Assembly: GCA_013423325.1 (NCBI GenBank)
Contig: BLJB01000147.1
Location: 1-64,000 of the forward strand
Reading direction: 5' to 3'
Length of the DNA: 64,000 nt
DNA from: Usnea hakonensis
Lineage: Eukaryota > Ascomycota > Lecanoromycetes > Lecanorales > Parmeliaceae
Each line of letters opens with the position of its first letter. Position 1 is the first letter of the stretch. The translations under genes were made by a program, and so were the position numbers. The notes under the pieces are model-generated. The model was not told the origin of the DNA, did no database searches, and was given only the letters and a program-made list of their open reading frames with translations. This document shows, piece after piece, positions 42,357 to 53,464 of the stretch.

Positions 42357-45300
42357 ATGGCATCCTTTCTTCGAGCCAAGCAAGCAGGTGTTCAGAGAGA
42401 CTTCTCAGCCGGGCTGGATCCTCAGCTCTTTGCCATCGATGAGGTAGGCGGCTGTTTGACCTTCAAAAGCGTATCAGTTCCCCGTCCAATGAATTGTGAT
42501 AACAGGTAGCACGATACGGTGTCAACTCCCAAGTCAGTGCGTTGGCATACGATCCAGTCCAGTCACTACTCGCTGTAGGTACCAAAGACACGAAATTTGG
42601 AAGCGGAAAGGTATACATCTTTGGGCAAAAGCGTGTTTCTGTCAGCTTGAAGCTTCCTAGAAAGGCCTCGGTTAAGACATTACAATTCTGCGCGGACAAA
42701 TTGGTCTGCGTTGACACCAAAAATGATCTTTCTGTCTTTGCTCTGGACACCACACGGATACTTGCATCTTATGCTCCCCCTGGCCTTATCACCGCTATAG
42801 CGACAGATCCGACATTGGACTATGCATTGATTGGGCTACAGAATGGTGCGTCAAGCTCCTTAGCACCTATCGACCTGAATTTAGATACTGAGATTGGGTC
42901 AAGGGGAGATCATCGCCTATGACCTGGACCGATTGAGCCTTGCACCACTTAGAATCCCGAATTTATGGAAGGACCGCAATCCTCGAGCACGCCTGTTACC
43001 CGTGGAGACGCTGGCCTTTCATCCCCGAGATCTTGGTAATCTATTAGTCGGATATTCCGAAGGCGCAGTTGTATTCTCGTTCAAGCATAACAAGTCTTTG
43101 AAGTTCTTCAAATATGAGCCGCCGTTGAGAGCTCCTGGAGGTGACCTTCACGCGGATCCTGCACGGTGCCCTAGACTGACCCAAGCGATCTGGCATCCAA
43201 CTGGCACTTTCATTCTCACCGCGTACGAGGATACTACCTTTGTTATATGGGATCCCAAAGATGGCAGGCAGATACTGGCCAGAAACATACAAGTCCCCAA
43301 CATAGACATTCCAGAAGCATCTTCACAGACAGTGGGGTCTGTTACAAGAGGTACGCTTGCACTAAAAGCGCCGCTGTTCCGTCTATCGTGGTGTTCGAAA
43401 GCAAACCCTGATGACACTGGAATCTTGATCGCTGGCGGATCTTCGACGACCGAGGCTGCGAAAGGTCTGACATTTCTCGACCTTGGACCAACACCAAATT
43501 ACGCCACCTCTTCATGGAAAATGCTCTCTGATCATTTTGAGCGACCAAAAGCACAGTATAGTCTACCCACGCCACCGAATGCTGAAGTTGTCGAGTATTG
43601 CCTGATTCCTCGCAAGTCGCCTCACTTCGCTGGATCCAATGATCCTATTGCTATTGTTGCCCTCCTATTGTCAGGCGAGATGGTCACTTTGAGTTTTCCA
43701 TCTGGACATCCCATTACTCCTACAAATCAGCTTCACGTATCGCTGACGTACGTTCATCCATTCGTAAATCGCATTGACATGGGGTTCGTCGACCGCACGA
43801 GATGGCTTGGTATGGTCGAAAATCGCTCGCGTGGCCCTCCATTGTTGAAAGGAGGAGCTGAGCCCAAACGCTCCCTGATGAAGTTCGCGAATCGGAATAT
43901 CATACAGACCGCGCACGCTGACGGCACAGTACGCATTTGTGACGCAGGCCATGGTGACGAAATTGAGAACGAAGATGTGCTTCAAATCGATGTCGCTCGA
44001 GCACTGGGCCGTTACAGAGACATAGATGTTGTCATGATGTCGATGGCTGGTGCTACCGGAGAGATATCTGTGGGTCTCAGGACTGGCGAAGTGGCCATCT
44101 TTCGCTGGGGTAAGAATCGTGACTACGGCAGAGAAGTGCCACATAAGGAGACTAAAGGGTTCGGTCTAGAAACAATCTTAGACCGAGCCGAGCCCAGTGT
44201 TAAAGAAGGCTTGCTTCCTTTGACATTGCTCGACCCGCAACAGGGTCCTGTGACTGCTTTAAGGATGAGCGATGTCGGCTTTGTCTGTGCCGGATTTGAA
44301 GGGGGCAGCATCACTGTCATCGACCTTAGAGGTCCAGCTGTTATATACGATGCTAGCGTGGGTGACCTTGGTGGTTCAAGCGGTAAGCATGGGAGCTTCC
44401 GCAGAAGCAGTAACAGCCAGAACCAAACCAAGGCTGAGTGGCCCACGAGCGTAGAATTTGGCGTCATGATGCTTGATGGTGACGGTAAGATGAAAGTGCT
44501 ACCTCAATGTTTGTTTTGTTGCTAACCCGTAAAGATTATTCAAGTATTCTACTCTTCGTTGGAAGTAATCTTGGACGCCTCGTGACCTTCAAATTGTTAC
44601 CGGAGGCGACTGGCGGCTACACAGTCAAGCATGTTGGAACGTGTACGCTTGATGACAAGGTCATCTCTATTTCGCCGATGAATACGGACTCTGGAGACGT
44701 GGCAGCAGCTACACAAGACGTTGTTGCTAGCCTTCGTAGTGGAGCCAGGCTCAACGGAATCTTACTAGTTGTCACGACAACAAGTGCAAGAATGTTCAAG
44801 CCAGCAGCGGCCAAGGGAGCCAACAAATCCTGGGATCAAACCGTGTGCCATCAGGCCGTTGTCGTTAAGTTCGACGCCTACATGTACGCACTAGTTGGGC
44901 TATTTGGTGATGGAACCGCCAAAGCCTTCTCGGTACCGGGCTTGAAGGAGATTGCTTCGACTAACGTTGCTCATATTCTGGATGTGCGGAGGTTCTCTGA
45001 AGCAATCATAACTCCCACTGGCTTCATATTTGGTTGGACCGGACCTTCCGAGATAGCAGTACTAAATGTATGGGGAACTGGGCAGGACCTGACGCGTTCC
45101 ATTGATAAGCTGTTCAATCCCCAGGCTCTCATACCCCCAAGACCAACAATCTCAAATTTACAATGGATGTCAGGCACGCAATATGTCACGCCTGCAGATA
45201 TGGATATGTTCATTGGCGGCCCTGACCGTCCCCCATCGAAACGGATGATTGAGCAGCAGCGCGCCGATGAAGAAGCTCGGCGCATCGCGAATCGCCAGAC

Positions 45301-45587
45301 TGCTGGCAACTCCTCCGGAGCCGGTCGACAACCTTCCGAGCGCCAAGAAGAAGGCTACATGGCTTACATGCAACGTCAAGTACAGGAGCGGACACGAAAT
45401 TTGGGTCTTGCAGAAGAAAATATGGAGAAGCTTGAAGATAACAGTGCAGGATGGGCTGATGATGTGAATAAGTATGTCAGTGCCCAAAAAAAGAAGGCTG
45501 TTATAGGATGTGAGTCCCACTCTCTGGAATTGACCCGAGTGAGTACGCTAAAGAATCGCAGTGGTATCCCACAAGCTTGGACTCTGA
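42357..45587 (+). CDS. sro7: Lgl/Sro7-family exocytosis regulator
   Basis: Sro7/Lgl proteins bind the t-SNARE Sec9 and Rab Sec4 and promote fusion of secretory vesicles at sites of polarised growth. Five exons (42357-42443, 42506-42845, 42904-44484, 44535-45509, 45562-45587) give 1002 residues. The N-terminus MASFLRAKQAGVQRDFSAGL and the following ALAYDPVQSLLAVGT match the family start and the first WD blade. Two beta-propellers of WD-like repeats follow, with recognisable blades such as LTQAIWHPTGTFILTAYED and HADGTVRICDAG. The C-terminal SNARE-like tail, from ERTRNLGLAEENMEKLEDN, ends GLVSHKLGL, which appears only after the last intron is removed. Confidence 0.92.
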
Positions 45588-46121
45588 GGTAGTACAACCA
45601 AAGATTAGAGACTCTTCCAAGTCTTGTTTTTTACATGCCAATCAATGCGATATGTCTTCAACAATACACCATTAACACCTCTATGTTTCAGTCGCCACAC
45701 TCATTAAAATACCTCCCTACCACTGCTTCTTCATCGGGTAGATCTTACGAACCAATCACGAAAATTACGAGGCTTTTCACAAAGAATATGACGGCCTTTG
45801 TGTCAACAATGCCTTCCGTTTTCCAAACACAGGAGAGTTCTGACACAAATAATTTGAATTGCTTTTTTCAATACAATGCATTATTGTTCTGCTTCACTAA
45901 GGCACATCTTCATTTGAATGATTAACGCACCTCATTTAACCATAACACTTCCCTCGCCGCCTGTATTCTGCCTACCTTTTGATCCTAGGTAATTATAACT
46001 CCTGCGCTGCTTGCAACGACAACTCCACATCCCTCACATCCTCAAAATCACAGAACACACCCTCAAACAGCAGACAGAGCCTCAAAAGCAAAGTAACAGC
46101 AAACAACTCCCAACCACCACC
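45588..46121. other. Intergenic region
   Basis: About 530 bases between sro7 and a small coiled-coil gene. No supported feature. Confidence 0.35.
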
Positions 46122-46478
46122 ATGCCCCGAACAACAACCTTCTCCTGCTCCTGCACCACCACCTCATCCTCCACAACACCAAACCCAGCCCTCCCTCCAC
46201 AAACCCCCTACCCTCCTCCCCAGTCCTTCCCCTTCCCCTGCCGCAGCTGCGCTCGTGAGCAAGCCCGCAATGCAGACTCGGATATCAAGGCACGCTATGA
46301 TCCGGAAATCGCAAAGATGAGAGATGTGATTGAGAATGCGCTGTGGTATCTGACGAGGGATAATGAGGTGTTGAAGGGGGCGATTGAGAGGAAGCAGGGG
46401 GAGGAGTACGATTTGATGGTGAGGAGGGAGAGGGAGTTGATTAGGTGTTGGAGGGGGTTTAGAGAGAGGTGGGAGTAG
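46122..46478 (+). CDS. Hypothetical short coiled-coil protein (118 aa)
   Basis: One open frame. The Met at 46122 (CACCATGCC context) is preferred over 46011, whose extension is low-complexity leader. The N-terminal half is Thr/Ser/Pro-rich with CSC; the C-terminal half is charged and helical (KARYDPEIAKMRDVIENALW, then ERKQGEEYDLMVRRERELIR), consistent with a coiled coil. A CRSC pair sits between. No family recognised. Helix-forming bias over 60 residues makes chance less likely, but the gene is unproven. Confidence 0.5.
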   Translation: MPRTTTFSCSCTTTSSSTTPNPALPPQTPYPPPQSFPFPCRSCAREQARNADSDIKARYDPEIAKMRDVIENALWYLTRDNEVLKGAIERKQGEEYDLMVRRERELIRCWRGFRERWE

Positions 46479-46789
46479 AGGTGAGGGGGTGGGGATTTGG
46501 TGCGTTGGTGGAGGAAGGTTTTTGGAGGATGGGGTGCTTTGCTGCTATGAAGAATCTGAGGGGTGCGCTGAGTTGGTAATTGTGTGAAAAATGGTATTCG
46601 GAGATTTGAATGGAAGAATGTTTTCTATGCTGTATTCGTGCTTGCTGACTATCTATGCTAAAGTATGATATACTGCATTATCAGCATGATATTGATCCTC
46701 GCCGTTCAAGCTGCTCATCATGTAATCAATGCCTGAACTCCGGGGATATCTGGACGATCGTAACCAATCTTCAATATCCTCGGACTTCT
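46479..46789. other. Convergent 3' region
   Basis: About 310 bases between convergent stop codons of a small hypothetical gene and asf1. Nothing else identified. Confidence 0.35.
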
Positions 46790-47811
46790 CTAATGCACCA
46801 GTACCGCGCCAGGTTGCTGATGGAGAGCCTGCTGCTTCTCAGCGTTGGATCCCTCTGCATGCTCACCCTCACCCATCTCCATATCCTCATCACCCTCACC
46901 CTCTTCTTCTTCCTCCTCGACTTCTTCGTCCTCGCTGCCACTGCTCTCGGCTTCGAGGTCTTCACTGCCGGCATCTGAGTCTTCGTCCTCTTTCTCCTTG
47001 GCGCCTGCAGTGTCGTCCGCGCCGGCCATTTCTTCGTCTTCGCCTTTCTCGGCTTCGGCGGCTGCTAATTCGGCTTTGAGACCTTCCTCGAGCTCGACTT
47101 CTTCGGCGCCATAATTCGCGCTGTCGTCTTCGACTATGTCGGCTTCAGGTTGCTCCGGTGGGAATTCCGCCGGGGCCGAGTCTTCTGTGTCCCTAAGAAG
47201 TTTTTCAGTGTAAGCACACGTACGCCACGGGTATTCATGGGGGCTCGTACCATTTGATGGCAAATCTAGTCACACGAGGCTTCTCCGCCAATACGTTCCT
47301 CCTCACACGGTCGACGTCTGGCTTGGCTGGGGGCTCGGCATTTAGCTCCTCCGAATCGTATTCGTTGTTGACGTAGTAGCCAACTCGGACAAACTCCCGG
47401 CCATCGTAGCTGCATGTGAGGAGAATGACTGTGACGCCCAGTATTTCGGATGTAGGGATGCGTCGGAGATTGGGGGGATCAGCTTCGAATATGAATTTGT
47501 TTACGCCAACAGGAATGGGCCCAACGAGGAGGGAATCGAGCTCTTGATCATGCTCTGATCTATGGACTGTCAGCTATGACGTCGTTGTTTAAAGAGGTAA
47601 TGAGGAGCTTACGAAGTAGCAGATCCCACGTAGGTGAGCTTCCACTCGAGATCTGAAGATGGGTCAGCTGTCAGCTTCATCTAGCGGAAGTGCAATGCAT
47701 ACCCTTCTGGAGCTGCTCTAGACACTCAAAGGTGATTTCGAAGTGATAGGAATCACCGAATTTGGCAGGATTGTTGAGGACCTTGACGCCTAGAAGTGAT
47801 ACGACAGACAT
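46790..47811 (-). CDS. asf1: Histone chaperone Asf1
   Basis: Asf1 binds H3-H4 dimers and passes them to CAF-1 and HIRA during replication-coupled and independent nucleosome assembly. Four minus-strand exons (47811-47703, 47652-47613, 47559-47251, 47192-46790) join over three 50-58 bp introns to 286 residues. The globular core starts MSVVSLLGVKVLNNPAKFGD and includes FEITFECLEQL, LEWKLTYVGSATSSE, then VGYYVNNEY and RVTRFAIKWD, all near-invariant. The C-terminal 130 residues are almost wholly acidic (EEVEEEEEEGEGDEDMEMGE), as in other fungal Asf1 proteins. The second exon is only 40 nt. The gene is divergent from rna14, 519 bp apart. Confidence 0.96.
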
Positions 47812-48330
47812 CTCGAGGGTAGGTTGTTAGAGATGCAACTGATTCTAGCTGGGTGGGTGGATTTCCGGCGCTCGAATGATATGGAGGAGCGAGCAAGATT
47901 TCTAAGTTCCTGTTGTGAGAGAATTAAACGTGATGTATTGAAGAAGGGAAGGGGAAAGGGTAGAAGATTGAATTGAATACTCTAGACTGTTTGTCAAGTA
48001 AACCAACTCTACTGAAGTCGCGCCTCGCTTTCGCGACGTGCTTGATAAGGCTGAGTATCACGTGATGTAGTATTCCGGAAAAGGATTAGGTCCAGAAGCT
48101 TCAAAGCCTTCCCGAATTTCCGGTCTTTGACTTAACATCATACCATATCCACCACACCAACCCAGCTCTCCCTCCTGCTACCTGTATCCTCCTGCCTGGA
48201 CCTTCAAATACTACACTGGTACCGTATACCTTCCCCTGTGATTCGATTCTTCTTGAACAAGCCTCTCAAATATCGACAAGGTCAACAGGGTCGCAGAGGT
48301 TCCTGCTAGCTGAGCAGCGGAGGTGCAGTC
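47812..48330. promoter_or_regulatory. Divergent promoter region, asf1 and rna14
   Basis: 519 bp between the two start codons. CT-rich leader-like sequence precedes rna14 (about 48140-48240). A CACGTGA E-box-like site (TCACGTGATG, about 48058-48067) lies between them. No other feature. Confidence 0.45.
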
Positions 48331-51300
48331 ATGGCGGATGAAGAAGCCGCGTTCCTGAATTCGATGATGGCAGCAAACAATGCTGCAGGACAGTACCAGA
48401 TGGGTGTTGATGCTAGTGGACAGCGAGCAGAGTCAATCTCTTCTGATGAATATGATCCATCGCAAACAGTGCAAACAGAGACTCTTCCAGCTCCCACCGT
48501 CCAGTCCACTTCCAATAATCCCCCTTTGCATGAAAATTTGCCCACTGCATCCGATATCCCTTTGAGTCCCACATCTACATCTGCAGCTCCCGCTCTGAGG
48601 GAGACGTCTGCGTCTCTTTCTAGGTCGATGTCACGAGCTTCTTCGGAATCTTCTAACAGCATTGCGATAACTACCAATCAACAGGACCCCAGCCATACCC
48701 TATCAAGCAAGTCACCGCAGGATGGGAAACCAGCAGGCTTGGGCAAAGACAATACCATGGGTCGGGGGGGCTCTTCACTGCTTCCGGGATCTGGTTTTAG
48801 TCTGAATGTTGCCACAAATCATGTTTCTTCAGATAATGTACCAATACAGAATGGCGTTCAAGAAAATAAGCATTCAGACAGTGCTCAGAATGGTCTTACT
48901 GATGCTGTCCCTAATCTCGCTGCTGTTATACCTGACACAGGAGCTTCGTCCCACAGTGACTCCACGGCCAAGCCTTCAGAAACATTACCAGTCCCTTCTG
49001 TGGTAGACACGCGGCCGATGGGGGAGGAAGCCGCCACTCCTATTGCAGCTGCGCCTAAAGCCCGACTCCCTCATGATAAGATTGGTATACTAGAAGATAG
49101 GATCAAAGAGGATCCTAGAGGTGACCTTGACGCCTGGCAAAGTCTGATTAGTGAGCACAAGAAGCGAGGCAAGCTTGAAGATGCTCGCAATGTTTACGAA
49201 CGTTTCCTAAGTGTCTTTCCGTCTGCGGTATGCTGTGACCTTTACTATTCTTTACATAGAGTAGAGGTGCTGACCGTCTGCTTCAGGCTGAGGAGTGGGT
49301 TGCCTATGCGCAAATGGAGAACGAAGCGAACAATCGGACTGGGGTAGAAAAGATATTTAACCGGGCACTCCGAGAGCTCCCTTACCTCGGGCTATGGTCG
49401 ATGTACCTGGATCATATTCGTCGCCACAATAACATAGCCATGGATCCGTCAGGTCTCGCTCGTCAAACCATAAATTCAGCATATGATATTGCATTACAGC
49501 ATATTGGCCTCGACAAAGAGTCTGGCAAGATCTGGCAAGACTACGTACAATTTCTCAAGGCTGGCCCAGGTATTGTCGGGGGTAGCACTTGGCAGGATCA
49601 GCAGAAAATGGACTCGCTCCGTAATGTCTACCAACGCGCGATCTGCATACCAACGCAATTCACGAACCTGCTTTGGAAAGAGTATGATGGATTCGAGATG
49701 AGTTTGAACAAGCTGACAGTGAGACTCATACTACCAATCTAGCTTCAAACCTCGCTGATCATAGCCAATAGGGACGTAAATTTGTGCAAGAGCAATCACC
49801 TGCCTACATGACCGCGAGAAGCTCATATACGGAGCTTCAGAACATTACTCGAAACCTTCGCCGTACAACACTACCAGTCTTGCCTCCTACGCTTGGCTTT
49901 GATGGCGACGTTGAATATCAGGAGCAGTTGGACATTTGGAAGCGATGGATCCAGTGGGAAAAGAACGACCCACTTGTGCTCAAGGTGGATGAAGTAGCTT
50001 CGTATCGCGCTCGGATTGTCTTTGTCTACAAGCAATCTTTAATGGCTATGAGGTTCTGGCCTGAGCTGTGGGCCGAAGCCAGTGACTTCTGCTTTGCAAA
50101 CGATCTCGAGTCTGAAGGTGATTCGTTCCTGGTGCAAGGTATTGCTGCGAACCCCGAAAGTTGTTTGCTTGCATTCAAGCGTGCCGACTGGAAAGAGCTT
50201 ACTAGCACCAAAGAAGAGGGTGACGAGGCCGCCATACGTCGCGGCGCAGCTGTGCGTGAGCCCTATGATAAGCTTCTGGATGCCCTTTATGACCTGTTTG
50301 CAAAATCTAAGGCACGAGAGGATCAAGACGTTGCCCGCGTAGAAGCCAACTTTTTGGCCAGTAATGATGTCCACTTGAACGGTATCAAACCCGAGGAAGA
50401 GAACGATGATAACGAAGGCGATGACGGTAGAAGCAAAGAGAGGGAAAAAGCTGCGCAAATTGAGTCAGTGAGGAACATGCATGGCCTCCAGCAAAAGCTG
50501 TTGTCGAAGACTTTGTCCCACGCCTGGATTGCCCTGACCCGAGCAATGCGACGTGTTCAGGGCAAGGGAAAGGTCAACCATGCATTGGCTGGCTCAAGAG
50601 GGGTTTTCGCTGACGCTCGTAAGCGAGGTCGGATAACAAGCGATGTCTATGTTGCGAGTGCTCTGATGGAGTTCCATTGCTATGAGGTTGAAACTGGGAA
50701 GAAGATCTTCGAGCGTGGATTGAGACTGTTCTCAGAGGACGAGGAGTTTGCTTTACACTATATCAAGCATCTCGTTGCAAACAATGATCATACGAGTAAG
50801 TCTACGCTTTCCAGTTCCTTTTGTACTCGCGCTAATGCTACCCCAGATGCTAGAGTCGTTTTCGAGACTGCGGTCACAAAGCTTGCCCAGAAACCTGAGA
50901 CGGTCTCAAAAGCAAAGCCACTCTACGCTTTCTTCCATGATTTCGAGTCCCGCTACGGCGAGTTGACTCAGATCGTGAAACTAGAGAAGCGAATGAGTGA
51001 TCTCTTTCCGGAAGATCCTGCCCTCACGCTTTTCTCGCGGCGTTTTGCACAGCAAGGCTTTGATCCTACAGTCATCCGCCCTATTATATCCCCCGCCTCC
51101 CAAGCCAAACCCAAGACTATTCCAAGTATCAAAGCAGAAGCAGAAGCTATAATAGACTCACCGCAACAGCGAATTAATGAGATCATCAATTCTCCGAAGC
51201 GTCCCCTTCCCGCCGACGATGAGGACGACTCTCCACGGCCCCGAAAGGCTGCTCGCCCTGAATCTCCTTTGAAAGGTGCAGCAGGTCGCCGGCTTGATCA

Positions 51301-51784
51301 GCAGAAGCGCAATCGACAGCCTGAGATGCCTCAATTCACTCAACCATTGCCGCAGCCCCCTCCTCCGCCTCCTCTCCCACGCGACGTCATGTTCCTTCTC
51401 AGCATCATTCCCAAAGCCGAGACATACCATGCGACCAAGTTTAGTGCTGAGCAACTTGTCAAACTCTTGCGCGAGACCAACATCCCCACCTCAATGGCGC
51501 AACTTCCACCGCCGCCTGGCGCACGAGGACCTCCTCCAAGCCAGCCAATACCATCGTATCAGCATATGCCACCTCCGATTCCCCGACCCCAAAATCAGTA
51601 TGGGCAGTACAATGTTGCGTACAGTGGTGGGTACCCCCAATTTTCTTCTGCGTACGCTTCACTTGCACATATACATGCCGGTACCGGCTGCTCGCAGGGA
51701 CCTCCCGTGCAAGCTCCATACACACAGAGTCCCAGTCGTGGTTCCCACCAACCTCATACTTTTCATCAAACGCACCAAGCGTAG
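48331..51784 (+). CDS. rna14: mRNA 3'-end-processing protein Rna14 (CstF-77)
   Basis: Rna14 is the HAT-repeat scaffold of cleavage factor IA, working with Rna15 and Pcf11 in pre-mRNA cleavage and polyadenylation. Four exons (48331-49227, 49287-49718, 49772-50795, 50847-51784) give about 1096 residues. The last intron (50796-50846) is 51 bp and in frame, so it is easily missed. A disordered Ser/Thr-rich N-terminus of about 240 residues precedes the HAT repeats (for example DPRGDLDAWQSLISEHKKRG, and AEEWVAYAQMENEANNRTGV after the first splice). The Suf domain follows. The C-terminal monkeytail that binds Rna15 is visible as PRDVMFLLSIIPKAETYHA. The extreme C-terminus after SGGYPQFSS is uncertain. 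Confidence 0.9.
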
Positions 51785-53464
51785 TTGTCAACTACACCCC
51801 ATACGTTGGTCTCCCAAGTGACCCAAACCTTTGGCCTTGTGCGATACACTCTCGCCTTGACCGAGACGTGAAAAGATTGCATCTCATACCATGATACACT
51901 GATTTGGAGGCAATGGAAGTTAATTCATCACAGGCAGTTACCCCTACAATCAATGAGCGAATTTGCGTTGCCTTCAGAGTCTGCTGTATCCCTACAAGGG
52001 TTCCGCAGATGTTCAAGCTCGACAGCTCCACCAGCACCAGTTGTCTCTGGCATTTGGCCTTCCATGTTCTATCAAAGCGTTTGGTTCTCTTCACTAGAGG
52101 CATTCGTTTTAGCAAAGGGCTCGTTTTGCGTTCACGGGGTCATGGCATACTGGTCTCGATGATAGGGATCTTGTGAGAAGATGCTCTACTTTATTGAACA
52201 GAAGCGAAGGTGTACTCGTAAGAAAGAAAAAATGCCAATGGCACTCAAGCAACCCAAGCTCTCCGACTGTTCAAGTCCCATCTCAGACCGATCCCAATCA
52301 ACCGAGAAGCATTCGATTGCCCATATTGTATAGTTGCAGCCCTTTAGCAAAGGAGACTGAAAAGATTCCCGCTTCCGAGCACTTGTTCTCATTCTACCTT
52401 CCTGGCTCAGTTGCCTTGTGCCCACAGCTTCACATTTCTCGCAGAGTGCTTCTGTGCCAATCATTTAAATTAGTGGGTTGTCAATTGCGGGCTGTAAGCT
52501 CATACCTGGCTGTGTAGCGTGGTACCAGACTTGCTGGGCTTGATAGAAAGGCTTGCTGCAGGACAATCTGCGGCTTGTTACGTTTGCTGCGGTAGGCAAC
52601 CTCATAGCTGCAGGAATTCCATGTCATATTTTGGTGTGGAGATTAATTGTGATGAAGTCCGCATCTCTTTAAAGACCAGTGTCTGGTAGTAAGGTGAGGT
52701 GAGGGACTGAAACATTAGGCACTAGTGGACTAGCGTGACGCTAATCGTGTTTACGTGCACAGTCCGATCCTTCATTTCTTTTAATCTTTTCTGCCTCTCA
52801 AATCTCTTGTCTCTTTCAACTCTTTTGTCATCTACCACCATTACTCACACGGTCTTCTTCGTCCATTCAACTCAACAATTGTGGACAAGCGCATCGTTGA
52901 TCCCTTATCATTCTCCCAAGTGCAGGATTCTGATTCAATTTCAACGGGTCTGCTTACCTTACTCCTTCCTCGTTGACCATCTCATCACTTCCGCTCAATC
53001 CGAATTTTACAACTCATCGCTGCAATACTTTTTTGACCACGGCATCAGGAACCAATCACAGTAAGCATCATCTCACGAGTTTCATCATCTTTATCATCCT
53101 AACCATCTTCATAATCCCTACCATCTTTCGCTCTCTTGAGCGTTCAGAACTCACCTCATCTTTCCACGTCTCTCGAACATCACCTCTTTCCACCTTCGTC
53201 AATCGTTCTCACAATCTCAGTCCCTGGCTGCTGTAACCTAGCATTTGCTCCACTCACAGACTAATCCTCTTCTCTTTTCACTATTGCTACTCATGCTGGG
53301 CATCACCCTTACACTGATCGATCCGCTTTGCACCTCGTCCACTTTTGTTGTTCTTTTCCTCATTCATAAAATAATAAGTCAAAATCTTCATTCACGCGAC
53401 TATCAAGCAATCACTTCAACGCTCTGATTTCAGCTAACGGCAACGGCATCGCAGATCGCCTATC
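51785..53464. other. Long intergenic region upstream of Argonaute
   Basis: About 1.7 kb. The right half (52740-53440) is pyrimidine-rich on the plus strand (TCTTTTCACT, CATCTTTATCATCC types), as in long fungal 5' leaders, and is probably untranslated leader plus promoter of the Argonaute gene. The left half shows only chance frames. Confidence 0.4.

Noticed and set aside
43671..44144. 157-residue minus-strand frame within sro7
   Set aside because: Antisense to WD-repeat coding sequence; no independent support.
52173..52517. 114-residue plus-strand frame downstream of rna14
   Set aside because: No homology, low-information composition, and no promoter or splice context.
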